Origin: Casuarius casuarius
Taxonomy: Eukaryota > Chordata > Aves > Casuariiformes > Casuariidae
NCBI GenBank assembly: GCA_003342895.1
Contig: PTFA01000042.1
Span: 2,472,716 to 2,536,715 of the forward strand
DNA length: 64,000 nt
Direction: 5' to 3'
Under the pieces are notes generated by a model, which searched no databases, had not been told where the DNA came from, and saw only the letters and a program-made list of their open reading frames with translations. The position numbers were made by a program, and so were the translations under genes. Shown piece by piece: positions 37,201-51,105 of the stretch; the first letter of the stretch is position 1; every line of letters begins with the position of its first letter.

Positions 37201-40200
37201 TGCAAAATGGCCTATATGAAAGCAAAAACTAATTCACATTATTAACCAACAAACAGCTGTTGTGTTGCCAGACTGAGGAAGGTTTCTTTTTGCAATAGGA
37301 AATGCATGATGTTTTATACAAGTAACAGTTTTGCATTACTTTCTGTACTAAACATCTACTAAACATCTACTAAACCTTTAATATATTAAACACTTTTGAA
37401 CAGCTTGAAAAGTCTAGCTTGCTATAACCTCTTTTCAAATTATACCTTATGACTAGTCTGTCTGCTCAGAAATATCATGTAAAATTATTGTTCCTTCTGC
37501 TTACAGACCTTACAGACCTATAAAACACGCCTGTCTGAGAAACATTTTAGAAACTTAACCAACCACAGCTAAACTCCACTGAATGTGCTGAATTGAGCAG
37601 TTTTATACAGCTGTGGCAAAGAGTGTAAGATTACTAGTAATTATTATGAGCAAAAAGAACAATTTTCCATTTAAGAAACTATCTCAAAGCTAAACATAAT
37701 CTTGATATATAAGCAACTAAATATTAAATAATTATTGTTTTCTTTTATAATAAACACCAACAAGAGTAAAACCAAACAAAGGCATTTACCTTTAACCTAA
37801 GAATCCAATGTGGCAGCAAGAAATGAATTTATTCTAGATTTGGGAAAAAAATTCTCCAAATGAAGACTTCAGACTAAGGCCTTTGGCAAGTTTGTTGTAT
37901 TCTGGATTATTTGTTTGGTTAGGGTAAAAAAAAGACCTTCAAAAATGCCTCTAAATGAAATGTTTTATGCCTAAATTTTCAAAACCAAAAAATATTGCCA
38001 ACATTTTTGAAACCATACATTTCAATTCAACCAGAAATGAAATATTTGTTGTTGTTTTTTGCCTGTTGTTGATATTTTGGAACTGCCAGAACAAAAAANA
38101 ACTTCATTTATTTGTGCAGCTCTTTAATCTCTTTAAATTAATATGTTGTATTGCTCATTTTTCCCCAATGTGATCCTAAATGATCACTTAACCGAACTTG
38201 CATTAGTTTCTTCTGCCAGTGAGTTATATACAAAATGGTTTATTCCCCCATCCTCCAGCAGCTCTTCCCCCATCCTCACATGCTCATTTAGCCAGTCTGA
38301 ACCTAGAGATAAGCTGATGATGAGACACTAGAAGGCAAAAACAGACAATTACCTAGGCAAATGTTTGAAGGATTTGGGCCCTGGGGCAAAAACGCTCTTT
38401 ACTAAAGACTGAAAGCGCCATTTGTACTTAGTACAACCAAGTGTGTCTGAACTCAGCAGTTCTGGATAGTGGCCACCAGTGGACTCAGAGCAAGGTTTAT
38501 AGGTGCAAGATAACATCACACTCCTGTCTGCATTTCATCACNGCAGGGCCTTTCCTGTATGCTTAAAGAAAGGTGTGCAAGTACCAACAGAAGTATATTT
38601 TACCATCTGTCTTAATGTTCACTCATTGCATAGTTAATCATTTATTTTTATGCTGAAGACCACCCTGGCAAGGTGCAAGGACAGATCCTCAGCTAGTCTA
38701 GCTGGCAGAGCAATGCCAACTTACACTGGTTGAAAATCTGTCTTTTGGTTTAATTCTGTACCTTCTAAAACTCACTGGATATGAACAGAGTTCCAGTGCC
38801 TCACACTTTTCTCTTTCCTGCCTGCTTTCCTCCTCAAAAGTTTTTTTCAGGGAAAAGAATCCAGAATGTGGTAAGAGTCAAGATGGGGAGAAACAAGAAG
38901 ATGCTGCATTGGATTTCATGCCACTCCTCCCAGTATCCATGTATACACTCACGTCTGCATAGTCACAGCCTGGAATCAGCACTGATACTGGCAAAAATGA
39001 AAGTGACCAGGATATAAAGGAAAAGCATAAAACAAAAAGTGGGAAAGCTGCTGAGCTGCACAACCAGCCTTTCACCTGTACACATGGACCCAGTCGCTCT
39101 CACAGCAGTGCGGCGTACATCTGCAGGCCCATGTGCCCACTGCAATGCTCCTGCCGAATGAGGAAGCACAATTAGCCCGTTTACACAGAGACATGGGGAC
39201 ATGGGGAAAGGCTGGAAGGCCACACTACATTTTCAGGCTATTTCAGCAGTGAGCAATAGGAGCAAACTCCTATTCCAGTGAGATGCTCAGCCGTAGGATT
39301 CCTATTTGAGTTGGTGAAAAAATACCATTAACATACTCAATGAAAAAAAACCCCCGTGGGATGAGACTACAATCCCTGCCTTCTGTCTGTCACTTGCCCT
39401 CATTGGGAAGAAGGGTACAACAAGGAAGGACAGAAAAAGGCCCAATTTAGGACTAGAAGTACCACCTGACCAGAACAGAGCTAGAAAACAAATCTGACTT
39501 CAATTTGACACAATACTTTGAAAGAAATAGCCAACAGCAGAGTTTTCAGAGATTGCATATCTAAGACACCTGAGCAAAAGATGTGGAGGAGGGAACATGG
39601 ACAAAAGGAGGCCACAAGGGCAAAGATGGACTACCAAGGCAAAAAGCAGACTCCAGCTTTCATCTCTAGAGCTAAGAGTGATCGGAGCCAGCCTGATCCT
39701 CCATGCAGGCTGAGCTACTTCAGTCCCAGGAAGCAGAGGACTTCAGTCACAGTGACATCCGAGCCCAGCAGCTTTCACAACCACTGAGTTCTCAGGAAAT
39801 GGCCCCCAAATGCTAAGCAAATGGCACCAGTGCTAGGTCAACTGATAAGAAGGTAAGTGCTAAGGCAGCTGGACATGAACTTCCTAGAAAGTGTGGGGCA
39901 ACCTAGGTGCCTGTCTTCCCTGTCTAATGCACCAAGCATGGTCCTAGAAGATAAGTCCTTGGAGACCAGTCCTTACTCACATATGAGTGTCACGATGAAG
40001 CTATACTCTTCATAATGATTCCCTTGGTGTTGTTTGGTAAAAATACTTGCCAAATAAAGAAAAAAGGGACATGCTGCATCAAAGCATGGGGAATGCGTCT
40101 TGTAAGGAGACAGCATTTCCTCAGTCCTCCCTTTAATGTTTTTTCCTTCGTCTTCAAATGTGAAAAATAAGTTGTATGACAGCCTTTGGTGGAGATGTGT

Positions 40201-41875
40201 GTAACAAGGCCTTCATTGTCTCAGACAGGTGTGAGATTGGAATTGATTCAGAGCCAACAACCTCAGTATCAGAGCCAGCTCTGAGAGCTGAAAACATACA
40301 CCAACCATCCAGTAATACCACTGAAGCCAGCCAGAGACTCAACAATTTAAGGCTTAACACACACACAACATAAATCAGATGAGGATGTACCAGCCAACCG
40401 TCAGCTTCTTGGGCAGATGCCTGCAGACCGTCTGTGCAGATCAGACCTTGCCTGTTTCGGTTATTGGAAACATTTTTTTTTCATACAAAGATGAGAGGCT
40501 GGGTGGAGCAGCTAGCTCAGACACATTTACATTTGCCCTATCTTGCCCCAACAGCCCTTTTTTGCTTGCTGTTTGGAGGCAGCACTTCTTGTAAAGGCAC
40601 TTTATTCCAAGTACAGGAGGGAAGGAATTACATCTTGGGGAAATGTTTAATGTACAAATACAGAAATCACATGGACACACATTCTGTATGCACCACCCTC
40701 ATGAAACAAAACCGTTCCCTTGCATGGGAGTTTAAGAGGCTCTGAACATGATCAAACAAGCACAAGAATTAGCACAGCTGTGTTTTTTTTTTTTCCACGG
40801 ACATATTTCCTTTGCTTTTCCAGGAAAACCTGTTTTTATACTCTCTCCTCTCTACCTTTACTTCTCCCACCTGCTCCAGCCTAGTCCTGAACCTAGACCT
40901 GGCTGCCTCACTCACCCAGGTGATGGCAAAAGCAGGAGAGGCAGATGTGCATTGAGGACCTCCTGCTCCTCCGCAGCCTCAGACGAGCGCAAGGAGAAAT
41001 CCTGCGCACTGCCGCNGGCTCAGCCCCGCAGACGTGCACACAGCTGTTACTCAGCGGTGACCCGCAGACGCACTGGCGACGGCCTGGCCTTTCACTGCTG
41101 CCTCCACCCCAGAGGCAGCATGCATACGCCACTCTCCCTGGTGGCTTCCCTGCACCCCTGTACTTACGGGTGATGAATTACAAAGCTTAGTGGTTATCTT
41201 TCCCAGCTGTCCATGCCATGCTAGCTCCGCTTGGTCTGCTCCATCTTTCCAAAGGAGCCTGTCCAGTTTTCCGACATCACGTAAGAAGGGCACAACATGC
41301 GGGTGTGTTGGTAATGCACCCACAGGTGCACACACAGTGTTTGCTTCCAGCACGTTTCAGGTCTGAGATGCAACCCCTTGACAAGAGGCTACTTTGTCAG
41401 CCTCCTTTCTCTGTGTTCAGTCTTAGCCACCCTTGATCCTGCAGTCCTCTCTAGTGACAAATCAGGCCAGGGTAGGGAGAGAGGTGAGTGCTCCTCTGAG
41501 ACAGCTAAAAACCCTTCTCCCAGGCAACTCCAAACCCCAGGTCTTAGGGGAGCTCACAGCATTTGTAATGCACTGGCAGCGTCCGTGTTACAATATTTAA
41601 AATTAAATACACCTCAGGAATTTTATACAAATGACAACTGAAATCATCATAAACACTACACTTGTTCACCTAGCTGTAAATCCTCATTACACAAACAAAA
41701 TAAAGCATCACTTCTGACAAAACATTGTCTCCTCTACAGTCCAAAGAATATGACGATTCATGGCAACTTCGCTGAATACTGAAAACCGAGCAGTGAACAA
41801 ATGAACATATTCATTAGAATATGTAACTTTTTGCTATGCAAAAGATTTTTGGTTTCATTTTCTTTTGTTGGTGGT

Positions 41876-41926
41876 GAATGTGATGAATGGGATCTGAAGA
41901 ATGACGAATGTGATGAATGGGATCTG
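41876..41926 (+). repeat. Tandem duplication with 30-bp period
   Basis: The 21-bp word gaatgtgatgaatgggatct(g) occurs at 41876-41896 and 41906-41926, separated by aagaatgac. No coding frame is associated. Confidence 0.9.
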
Positions 41927-44036
41927 CAAGAAGCTAAGGGAACCTAAACTGACCAAGTCATATCTAAAAACTGTGATAAATTATTCAAAAATGCAAAGGA
42001 TGGAAAATACAATGGTAAGATTCTAAAGAGTATCTAGTGATCTATTTCATTTTTGGGTGCTTAATTAAAGGCCTTCCAAATATCTCTCTTTGTAGAGACT
42101 GCTCAGCACTTTCTGAAATCCAGGCTTCTGGACTTGAGCACCAAAAACTGGAAGCTCTCAGAATAACCAGTCTTGAACTGAAAATCTTGCCCAGTGCAGA
42201 TAAACGAGCAAACCTCTGAAACAGCCCTAGGCATTTAGTGTTAAAAATTAAGTCACAGCAAAACCCACAAATTTTATATGGTTCTATATCCTATGCTGAT
42301 GTTTCTCAATGCTTTTATGTGAAGAGACGTATAAATAAAATGAAAACGGTCAGACGGACAATCATCTGTTTGAGTATATAATGTGCACTTCACAGAATTG
42401 TTTTCACACAGTGCACCTAAGCACATTGTTCTCTGCAGGTAAACAACCTGTGTTTACAGGAGTCATAATGTACTGAATATATATGGGAAACTTATTTACA
42501 AGTTTACCAAGGGTGTACTGTGTGCTCGGTCATGTAAAAGGAGTTGTGAGCCCTTTCAACACACAGGAACATCACAGAAGATCGGCTGGAAGTAATATCT
42601 TGTTAAAGACATAGCAGCAGAAGCGACGAGGGCATATACGTACTTTCTGCTCTAAAAGGAGTCCCCCACCCCCTGGGTAAAAGCTCGGTCCTGAAGAAAG
42701 CAGAGAGGGTGCCAATCCTGCTGATGGGAAGTGAAATGCGAGTCCCAGGCTGTGTCGCCGTACTGCCGTGTGCAGACTCAGCACATCGGCCTTTAACTGG
42801 GTGGCATCCACTGCTCTGAGCAGGGACAGTCTAAAGCTATCGTGCGCTGTGGCAAGGGTTTAGGGAGTGAGATGCAGCGGGGAGGAAAGGCCACAGTGGC
42901 TCCATGTGCCACAGGCTTGTGGGAAATTTGTGCAAGGACCCATCAAACTTAAGCAGGGTGGGAGCTGTGGAGGGAAAAAAAGGAGAAGTCAGTTGGGTTC
43001 ATGTTTACCTGGATTTAGTGACCGCTATTACTACCAGTAGACGCTGCAGCCTCCCGTGGAGCTAGGGAGGTTGATATCACTCCCTCCAGGTCTAGCTGTC
43101 TGCACACAACCCAGATGATTCAGGCAAGTGGTAGTGTTTTCACCTGTGTTAAAGCTGGATGTGCAACAGTGCATTTTCCTGGCAGTTCCACTGAACTGCT
43201 GTACAGTCCAGCACAACTTGGAAGAAGCTAGTATTTGAATATTTGAATATTAACTTGTATTTTAGTCTCATTTCTTCCTCCTTTATTTTCTAGATGGCAT
43301 ATAGTAATGGTGTCAGTGGTCATCCTACCCTATCCCCTTAGCATTTCAAGTTTGGAAAGGCTCAGTACAATATTTGAGGGAAAATAATAGATTCAATTAC
43401 AAAATCAAAGTGGTATCTTCTGGCACATGGACAGTACCAGCTGAATAATAAGCTGGTTTCAGTGGGTGTTTGTTTTTAGGGTAAGGAGCTCTTATTTATT
43501 TTTTGTTTGTTTTATTTACCATGGGAGGTTATTTGAGCTCTGGTATCAAAACATGCTGTGTTCTGCCAGGAGGGGATTAAAGCAGAGAATGCCATGGAAA
43601 GAAACTGGATTTGTCAGTAAAGAACTAAGAGAGATTTTATTTACCAGAGTTTTGCAATCAGCGCTTTTAATCTTCATCACAATTGGGCTATTCAAAGGCC
43701 AGGAATATGCTTCAAGGGCCAGTAAAGAATAATCCAAAAAGCAAGCCTCCAGTGTTAAAATGCTATCAAACACACTCCCTTTTGCTGCTGTCCGAAGTTC
43801 AGGACAGTGGGAGCACCTGCCTTGGAGTCAGGCAGGGATATTTGCTTTTGACAACTTCAACATGCCAATGCAAAAGGTGAGATTTGGTGCTGGGCAAGAG
43901 GAGCAGTGAGCTGGCCTTCCAGAATAAGGTGTTCTCATGGAAAACTAACAGAGCCCAGTGACACAGCTAACCTAAATGGCAGATATGAAATGTCACTGAG
44001 GTATAGTGTGTCTCAGAGGAGACTGCATTAAAGCCA

Positions 44037-44108
44037 CAATCCTGAAAGATGTTGAGCGATCTCAGTTGTCCCAGAAATCAGCAGGACATAAGAGCACTCA
44101 GAGGCTCC
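44037..44108. repeat. Possible sauropsid palindromic repeat remnant
   Basis: The plus strand reads aatcctgaaagatgttgagc, gatctcagttgtccc and later gagcactcagaggc, like the 'ctgaaagatgctgagc...gtgctcagca' palindromic repeats of reptiles and birds. Diverged; tentative. Confidence 0.3.
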
Positions 44109-44504
44109 ACTTGAGGCAGGTGGCTAGCATTGCTTTTAAGTGAGAGCAGAACTAAAGCAGCAAGACGCGAGCCTACGTAATTCACTCTTTTCTCTGATGG
44201 TCACAGTTACTACCAATAGCACTAACCCTTGGCAGTAATATTAATGCAAGTACAAGATTACTGTATTGAGTCAAACAATGATTCCAGTTTTGCAATGATA
44301 TAACGGAGAAGGGAGTTTGGCTTACAGAATCAAAAATGACAAAACAAAACAAAACAGAGAGAATTGTTCTGCAAGTTTAAGACTGAAACAGGGATACTTG
44401 TTCCTACCTGCAAACACTATTTCTCTTAGCAGCATCCATCAGCTCAAAATCATTCTCATGTGGTAAAAGACATGGACTGATTCATGAAAAAAAAAAGCTG
44501 CGGC

Positions 44505-44650
44505 TGGGCATGAGCTGCCAAATCTTATAGGTGCCTAAAAGATTCAGCTACACTGCTTTACGGTCTTCCAAAGGCATCTCCGTACTTACTATTGACTTCT
44601 CTGGTGCTTAGATGCTTGGGCATGATCTTTCCAAAATCTTGCTGAGACAC
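44505..44650. repeat. Sauropsid palindromic repeat remnant
   Basis: The plus strand has tgccaaatcttataggtgcc, taaaagattcagc, then ctattgacttctctggtgct and tagatgcttgggcatgat. This parallels the 'aggtgcctaaagatgcag... cccattgacttcaatggg... taggcgcctaa' repeat family of sauropsids. Confidence 0.45.
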
Positions 44651-45779
44651 TTTTTTGGTGTGCTATATTTTCCTGAATACTTTTTTAAAAATCACACTCT
44701 AAATAGCTTGCCAAAAGACATACAAAACAACTTTGACAGAGCTGAGAACAAAATACAGAGTTCTAAACTCCTTGATTTCTGCCTTAAAACTAAGATTTCC
44801 TTTCCTTTAGTTAGAGTTGTCCTTTAGGATGTATTGTGCTGAGGACAAGGTGGAAAAAAACAGGGGAAAAATTGTGTAAGTGGAGATGTTGCTTGGGGAG
44901 TAAGAACATATTTGTTGCTTTGTCTACTGCTTTTTTAATCTTGGGACGTGCCAGGCAATTGGAATATAAAGATTGATATCTTTTAAATGTATTGACACTT
45001 GGAAATCTTCTGGATTAAACACCATTACACAACTCTTTCCATTAGTGCTTTAAGTTGATGAAAAAGCTAAACCATTTCAAGTCCTTTTTCTCTAGAGCTG
45101 AAAATAAGGAGACAGGGAAGACTCTTAGAGCGAGGCTTATGCCCTCGAGCTGGGCATGCTGCCTGAACCTCTACCAGATATTGAGGAACCTACTTCCTCA
45201 CCTGATTCTGCCCCGAATGAGAATAGACAGAGGTGGCATAAATCTGTGGCTTGAAGGGAAAGAACTGTAGCACCTGAGGTGCACGGAGGTGATGACAGGG
45301 AGAATACACTAGACGTCCGTGATGAATTCCTGCTGCTGTGAAATGAAAAAGTCTTCCCCTTAATAGGCAAAGGGTGAGATTTATGCTCCTGCCTGCCAGC
45401 ACGCTAAGCTGGCTTGAGTTTGTGCTGGCAGGGCTGGTGCTGGACAGCTGGCTGAATCTGTATCTAAAATGAGCTTTATTCAGCGAACTCCTGGAGACCT
45501 GGTGATTGAGGGTGGAGTAAGGAACTCATTAGGAGTTTGCAGGCAATGACTTTATCTTGTCACGGTGATCCAATTGAGCAAAGAATTGAGAAGATCCCTG
45601 AGTTGCTACTGCCTACACAAGAAACATGAAATATTTCTTGTGTTGACTCGGGGGAGCCACAGGTGCAGAGAACTGATCAAATGGAAAAAAATATGGGCCC
45701 CCAAAGCCCCCCATTTCCTGGATGATGAAGCCCAGACATTTCTTATATTCTGCACTTACATAACATAGTGAGAACCATC

Positions 45780-46210
45780 TTAAATGACATCTTTCTGCTG
45801 CTAATAGTCCACTGGAAGGCTGCCAGAACTTACTGCTCTGATGCCTAGGAACTATCTTCTAATTTGCAGCCTAAATTCATTCATGGTCAGTTTACAGACT
45901 AAGCACTTGTTCTTGAGCCAATGTTGTTCTTCAGTGCAAATGGTTCTTCTCCCTCCCTGGTGTTACACCTCTCTGCTGTGTTTACTGACTGTAATTATCT
46001 TCCCTCTCAGCCTTTGTTTTGGTAGGCTAAATAAACCTGGCTCTGCTAGTCTCATTTTTAAAGTAAGGTCTCTATTCTGCTTGTCATACTAACAGCCATC
46101 CTTTGCACCTGCAGCAGCTTGCATTAAATCTTCCTGAGCATAGGATGACCAGAACTTTGTCTCGACCTCAGACAAGATTTTTCTAAAACCTTCTATATTG
46201 CCATCAATAC
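45780..46210 (-). mobile_element. Degraded CR1 LINE fragment
   Basis: The plus strand runs through ttgcagcctaaattcattca, ttgttcttgagccaatgttg, ttcttctccctccctggtg, attatcttccctctcagcct, taggctaaataaacctggct and gatgaccagaactttgtctc in that order. This reproduces the antisense CR1 3' region of birds and reptiles (…'tgcaatttaagcccattgcttcttgtcct'… 'cctctcagccttctc'… 'ctaaacaaaccc'… 'cccagaactgg'). All frames are interrupted; it is a fossil copy. Confidence 0.65.
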
Positions 46211-48814
46211 AGTACCCCATCTACTGAATCTAAAAATGACAAAACTGGTGTCCTGTTTCTGGCATTTGAGATGGCAAGAGAGAAGGTGATGACTGAATGA
46301 AGACTTCTAACATCAAATAGAGGGAATTCCACAGGATGACTCTTATTTCTGGACTACTTCTGGATATAACAACCCATCTCATGTGTCATGGCAGAAAGAC
46401 CGCTGCAGATAAGCAAAGCCTTGGCAGAGATAACATAGCANGGTAACAAAATTTTAGCCCTGTCAAAATTAATGTTTGGATAGGATCCAAATGGTGTTAA
46501 GACCTTACAAAACAAATGAAAGATGTGCATTTTGCTGCAACTCCACACATAACTAAGTAAAAAACAATGTGAAGAGCTGGGGCCAAGAAAGAATGGACAA
46601 TACAAAGCTGAGGATTATTTAGTTATATTACACACATCTTGCATATATCTTTAGCATACTGACATTTACAAGCTGTCTTTTTCTCTTCCATTATTATATA
46701 TTCTATTACCTCCCAAACTTTCTCTAAGGTACAGATATGGAGGGTGTCAGTTTTGCAGCAAAATGAGAAGTCTTGCCTGGCCAGAAATGCCACACAATTC
46801 TGTAGCTGACTTTTGTGTTTCTGCAAATGGAAAAAGTGACACTTCTGATGCTTCATTTTAGTTTATGCTTTAGAGCAAACTTCCTAAAACATGTTCCAGT
46901 TTGGTCTACGCAAGTAACTCTGGGCAAAAATGGTATCATTTGTGCCCGTAGAGCTGCAGGATGGATTCAGAACACCCCGAAATATGAGGTTTACATATAT
47001 TATGTTAGTATGAAAGAGGAGCGTTTTTTCCCCAGAGCGAGATTCTGTTAGTTTGAATGAAAGAAGAATTGTTTTAAGTATGCTAATCTGATTCACATAC
47101 TAGTATACTCATCTCTTCTTATGAGAGCTGGTTTGTGACACAAAAAATAAATAGCATGGTGAGTCTGCTACTAATAATACCGTCCCCTGTAAAAACTGCT
47201 GAGGTTATTCATAGCAATATCTAAAGTATTATCTGCTGAGCAATAAATGTGAATCAAAGAAACATATTGTACTTTCAGTAAAAAAGATATTTCTCTCCAT
47301 AAAATTTCCTTTCTGATAGGGCCGGTTGGAAACCATCCAGCTAAACAGATTTGGTTTGCAAAATATTTTGTGAAAACACCACTATTTCAACAAACTTCCT
47401 GTGACCTCCCAGTGGCTCTGGCACTCAAGCTCGCTGGGCCCACGGCTCCGGGGTGACTTCACCTCCCTTTTTCTTCTGGCCTCCTCCCTGCCTTATCCTC
47501 ATGCAGGCAAGGGCCCTGAGGAGGGAGGAGAAAGCGGAGGGACAACCTGGTGGCTACCAGTGCTGAAAGGAGGGAAGGGGAGAAAGACTCCCTGTTCCTA
47601 GCGCCCTGCTGGCTGCCAGCCCTTGTTCTGCACCTTGGCCTCTCACCCTGAGAGCTGGGTGCCGGGGAGGACCCTGTCCAAAGGGATCTTCCCTGGCTGC
47701 CAATAAAACATACGTGAGCTGGCTCCTGGTGTGGAAATTGCATTCCCGGGCTCAGGAGCCCTGTGCCCTGCATATCCAGGCAAAGTGCCGGAGCCGGGGA
47801 GCTGACTGGAAATGACATAACTGCTGTCGGCCTCAGCGCTGCCCACCGGCGTGCTGCTGCCACTAGCTCGGCTGCCATTCGGTAAGGCAGGGGGAAGGTA
47901 GGAGTAAAACTGATAGGAGCAACGCCAGCTTCAGGCAGCGCTCGCTGAACACGCCGGGGAGTGTATTTTGGGCTGGAAAGGTCAGGTGGTTAATCAAGTG
48001 GAAACATGATGATATGCCATTAAAGCGCCATGTACTCCCCACAAGCACGCTGAGTTAAAGAAAACGTATGTCAAGAGAAAGAGAGGGAGACGCAGGCTTG
48101 TCCAACGATAACATAAAAATACAGGCATTTGGCGTGTTACACAATGGAAAGAGTTGGTGTTCTCCTCTTGAGAGCCTGTTTATCTGTTTTGGCAGGAAGT
48201 TATGAGTATGTCAATTAGGATTCTCAAAAGCGCCTCAAAATTGCGTTTTACAGCAACAAAACACTGAGGTGGAATCGCAGCTGTGCTTAAGCCCAGCGCC
48301 GCGCTGCCAGATCATTTTGAAACTCTGCCCTACGAACGCTTCTAGCTCTATTAACCTATGGCCTATTAAGATGATTTAAAAGTGGAAATATTAAAATTTG
48401 GGGCAGGTACAGTTGTAGTAAGAACAAAGCCATTTTAATTCCCTATGCTTAAACACCGCCCTTGACTCCACTACTGTGTCTCACTGGTTCATGGGAACCC
48501 AGATAAACTTGGGCTGTTTTCGGTGGAACAAGATTATGATAGCAAAGACCTTGAAATGTCTCTTAAACAAAGTATATTGCACCTGGAAGAAGACAAAAGG
48601 CTGGCTTGTAACAAAATAATCTCTTAGTCTTTATATTTCTTACTAATTCAAAGAGTTGATCTTTAAATGAGCTCTGTTATTTTGCTATAGGTGCTAATTC
48701 TGCTGCTTTGGTTAAAGATCTGTCAGCAGTTTTATGACAGACTCTTGTTTCCAGGGATTTTAGACTTGGTCATAAAAACGTGGCCCTGGCTGAAACTTAA
48801 CATATAAGGTTACC

Positions 48815-48830
48815 AAAAAAAAAAAAAAAA
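48815..48830. repeat. A16 run followed by GAAA units
   Basis: Sixteen A residues precede gaaagaaagtgagtgag. It may be a decayed retroposon tail or a simple repeat; no source element is seen upstream. Confidence 0.85.
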
Positions 48831-49349
48831 GAAAGAAAGTGAGTGAGCAAACTCAGATATTTTTAAGGCTATAAAAGTATAAACAGAACCAGAAGCATGT
48901 AGCTTAAAGTGATTATAACGATTATTTGTTTTCCCTACAAAGGAAAAATAGCTTCATTTTATTCTTCTAACCTATGAGTAATTAATAAATCATCAATTGG
49001 AAACATCGTTTTGGCTAATATGAAAAAAAGAATGAAGTTATTCAACTGTATGCATTTTTTGGATGATATTCCTAACCCCACCAATTAGAAATTATTTATG
49101 CTATTTACTAACACTGCATTACTGCCTCCCCAGGAATACCTTCTTCGACTGATTATTTACACATTTAAAATATTCCTATTTGCCCTGAAAAAAAAGTATT
49201 ATAAGGAAACCATATAAATTTACATTTGTAAAACTCCTGAATTACAGATCTACCTACTCTGGTTAACACTGACCATTCTAAAGTCACAAATTAGGTATTT
49301 ACTTTCTGTTTGAGACTGGTATTAGAAAAAACTCAACCATATGTTTTAC

Positions 49350-49436
49350 ATATATATATGTACACACGTGCACACACACACACACACACACACACACGAA
49401 CGCGCGCGCGCGTGCACACACACACACACACACACA
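49350..49436. repeat. Alternating purine-pyrimidine tract (TA)n-(CA)n-(CG)n-(CA)n
   Basis: The tract runs tatatatatg, tacacacgtg, a long (CA)n, cgaacgcgcgcgcgcgtg and another (CA)n. It is close to 90 bp of almost uninterrupted purine/pyrimidine alternation with a CG core at 49391-49402, the classic sequence for Z-DNA. Confidence 0.97.
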
Positions 49437-51027
49437 AAAATTCTCCTCAAAGGTCCTAACTAAACTTTCATAAATAACAGTCCAAAGCATAGCTCTATTT
49501 TCTCCTCCTCTCTGTACAAAGACAGGGGTGAGTTAAGGTTGAAGTGTAAGCTGGGTTTTGAACTTTAACTGAATTTCCTTACTCTTGTGAGTGTAGGTCA
49601 AATCCTTTGACATTATATGCTTGGTAATTGCACAAAATAATCTTTCAACTTAAAACACGTGTGAGGTGGTAGAAGCTTTTTCTCCCCTTCTGTTCCCCTT
49701 TTGTCTGTGAATTGGTTATGGTTAGATCTTTCAAATGAACAGGTGTACTTTATCCCTCCTTGTGATATGAAAGAAGCATAAAACTCGATTATAGCAATTT
49801 ATGGTCTCTTAATTTGCTTGGACTTGTATCCGTGACACAAGCAGCTTTACGTTCAAATTCAAGACCTGGTAAAATAGGAAGTTAAAATTAACCTCAATCC
49901 TTTTATAGATGAAAACCTCAACAAATAAATAGTGGTTTAGTGGCATGGCAACCTGCCCCTTTAAATCCAAGAACTAGTCTGAGATGTCTATTTTGAGTTA
50001 GTTTTGTTTTTTAAAAAGGATAATTAGACTTGATGAATAGAGGAGTAGCCTGTGATTCATACTGGTGTGAGTTAAAGCAAAGTTTAATGCTAGTGTTTAG
50101 AAGCTGGCAATGTATGGGGCTTTTATGCCTTCTGTCTATATAAAAAGCACCCTATGCTCTCTTCAGTGACAGTGGTTTAATAAAAGTGTTTCAGCATGCA
50201 AATATGTACACATCAGTATAGCAATACTACAGAATATGTCAGAAGCATTTCATTTTGGAGGCCTGCATTCTGAAATATAATGATGTTTATTAAAAATAAA
50301 AAAATGAAAATATCCTGACTCCTTAGAAATCACACAGGAGATCAATCCTCAAAACAATCATACTTCGAACACTGAGGAGAATGTTATGTATGGCTCCAAT
50401 CGTAGTCATTTTACCCTGCTGTGATAGTGTGATTCTAAGANGACGTGCCCTGTAAATCAAAAGGCAACTGTAGCACAAAAAGTCCTAAATGACAGAGACT
50501 TCAGTTTCAGACTTATTTTACTGATAGTGACTGCAAGCCTCAACAAGTTGCTCAGTCTGTTACTGGGCTAATGTGTGAATTTAGGAGGCAGAGGAAAAGG
50601 GGAACTCAAAGAAAGTCTGATAGTTTAAAAGGAGAGTATCAATGAGGAAACATTAGCAATTCAATTGCTATCATTTTGTGAGCTACATTCATAGGTGAAA
50701 TGCATTCAAATCCTGTTTGTAAAATGCAAAAAAGAGCAATGTACTGAATATATTTCTGGAGAGAGCAGCTGAATCTCTAGATGAGTGCGAAAGGCCTGTC
50801 GCTCTGAAGTTGTACAACTGAAGAACTTGAAAACAGAGCAAGGAAAAAGGGACACTCGATGTTAAACCTGATACCCCACTAAGCATATAGTGTTCCAAAG
50901 AAGCTGAAGAATGCAAGTCTGCGACTAATGCCTCCACCCACGTTGCTGCTGACTGCTGAGTAGCCATAATAATACATTCATTTTCTTTTATAGGAACAGA
51001 TCTGTGCACAGGAGAAATCCCACTTGG

Positions 51028-51105
51028 TTTACTCTACAAATCAGGAAACTAAGTGAAGTGACTGTCAAGAGCTGTGGAAGATGTAGAATGAGATCCTTTG
51101 CCTGA
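51028..51105 (-). mobile_element. Possible MIR-like SINE fragment
   Basis: The plus strand reads tctacaaatcaggaaactaa followed by gtgaagtgactgtcaagagc, reminiscent of the antisense MIR core ('acagatgaggaaactgaggca...agtgacttgccc'). It is short and diverged, so the call is tentative. Confidence 0.35.

Noticed and set aside
49299..49490. Cys/Val-rich open frame across the CA/CG repeat
   Set aside because: It is a translation of a dinucleotide repeat, not a gene.
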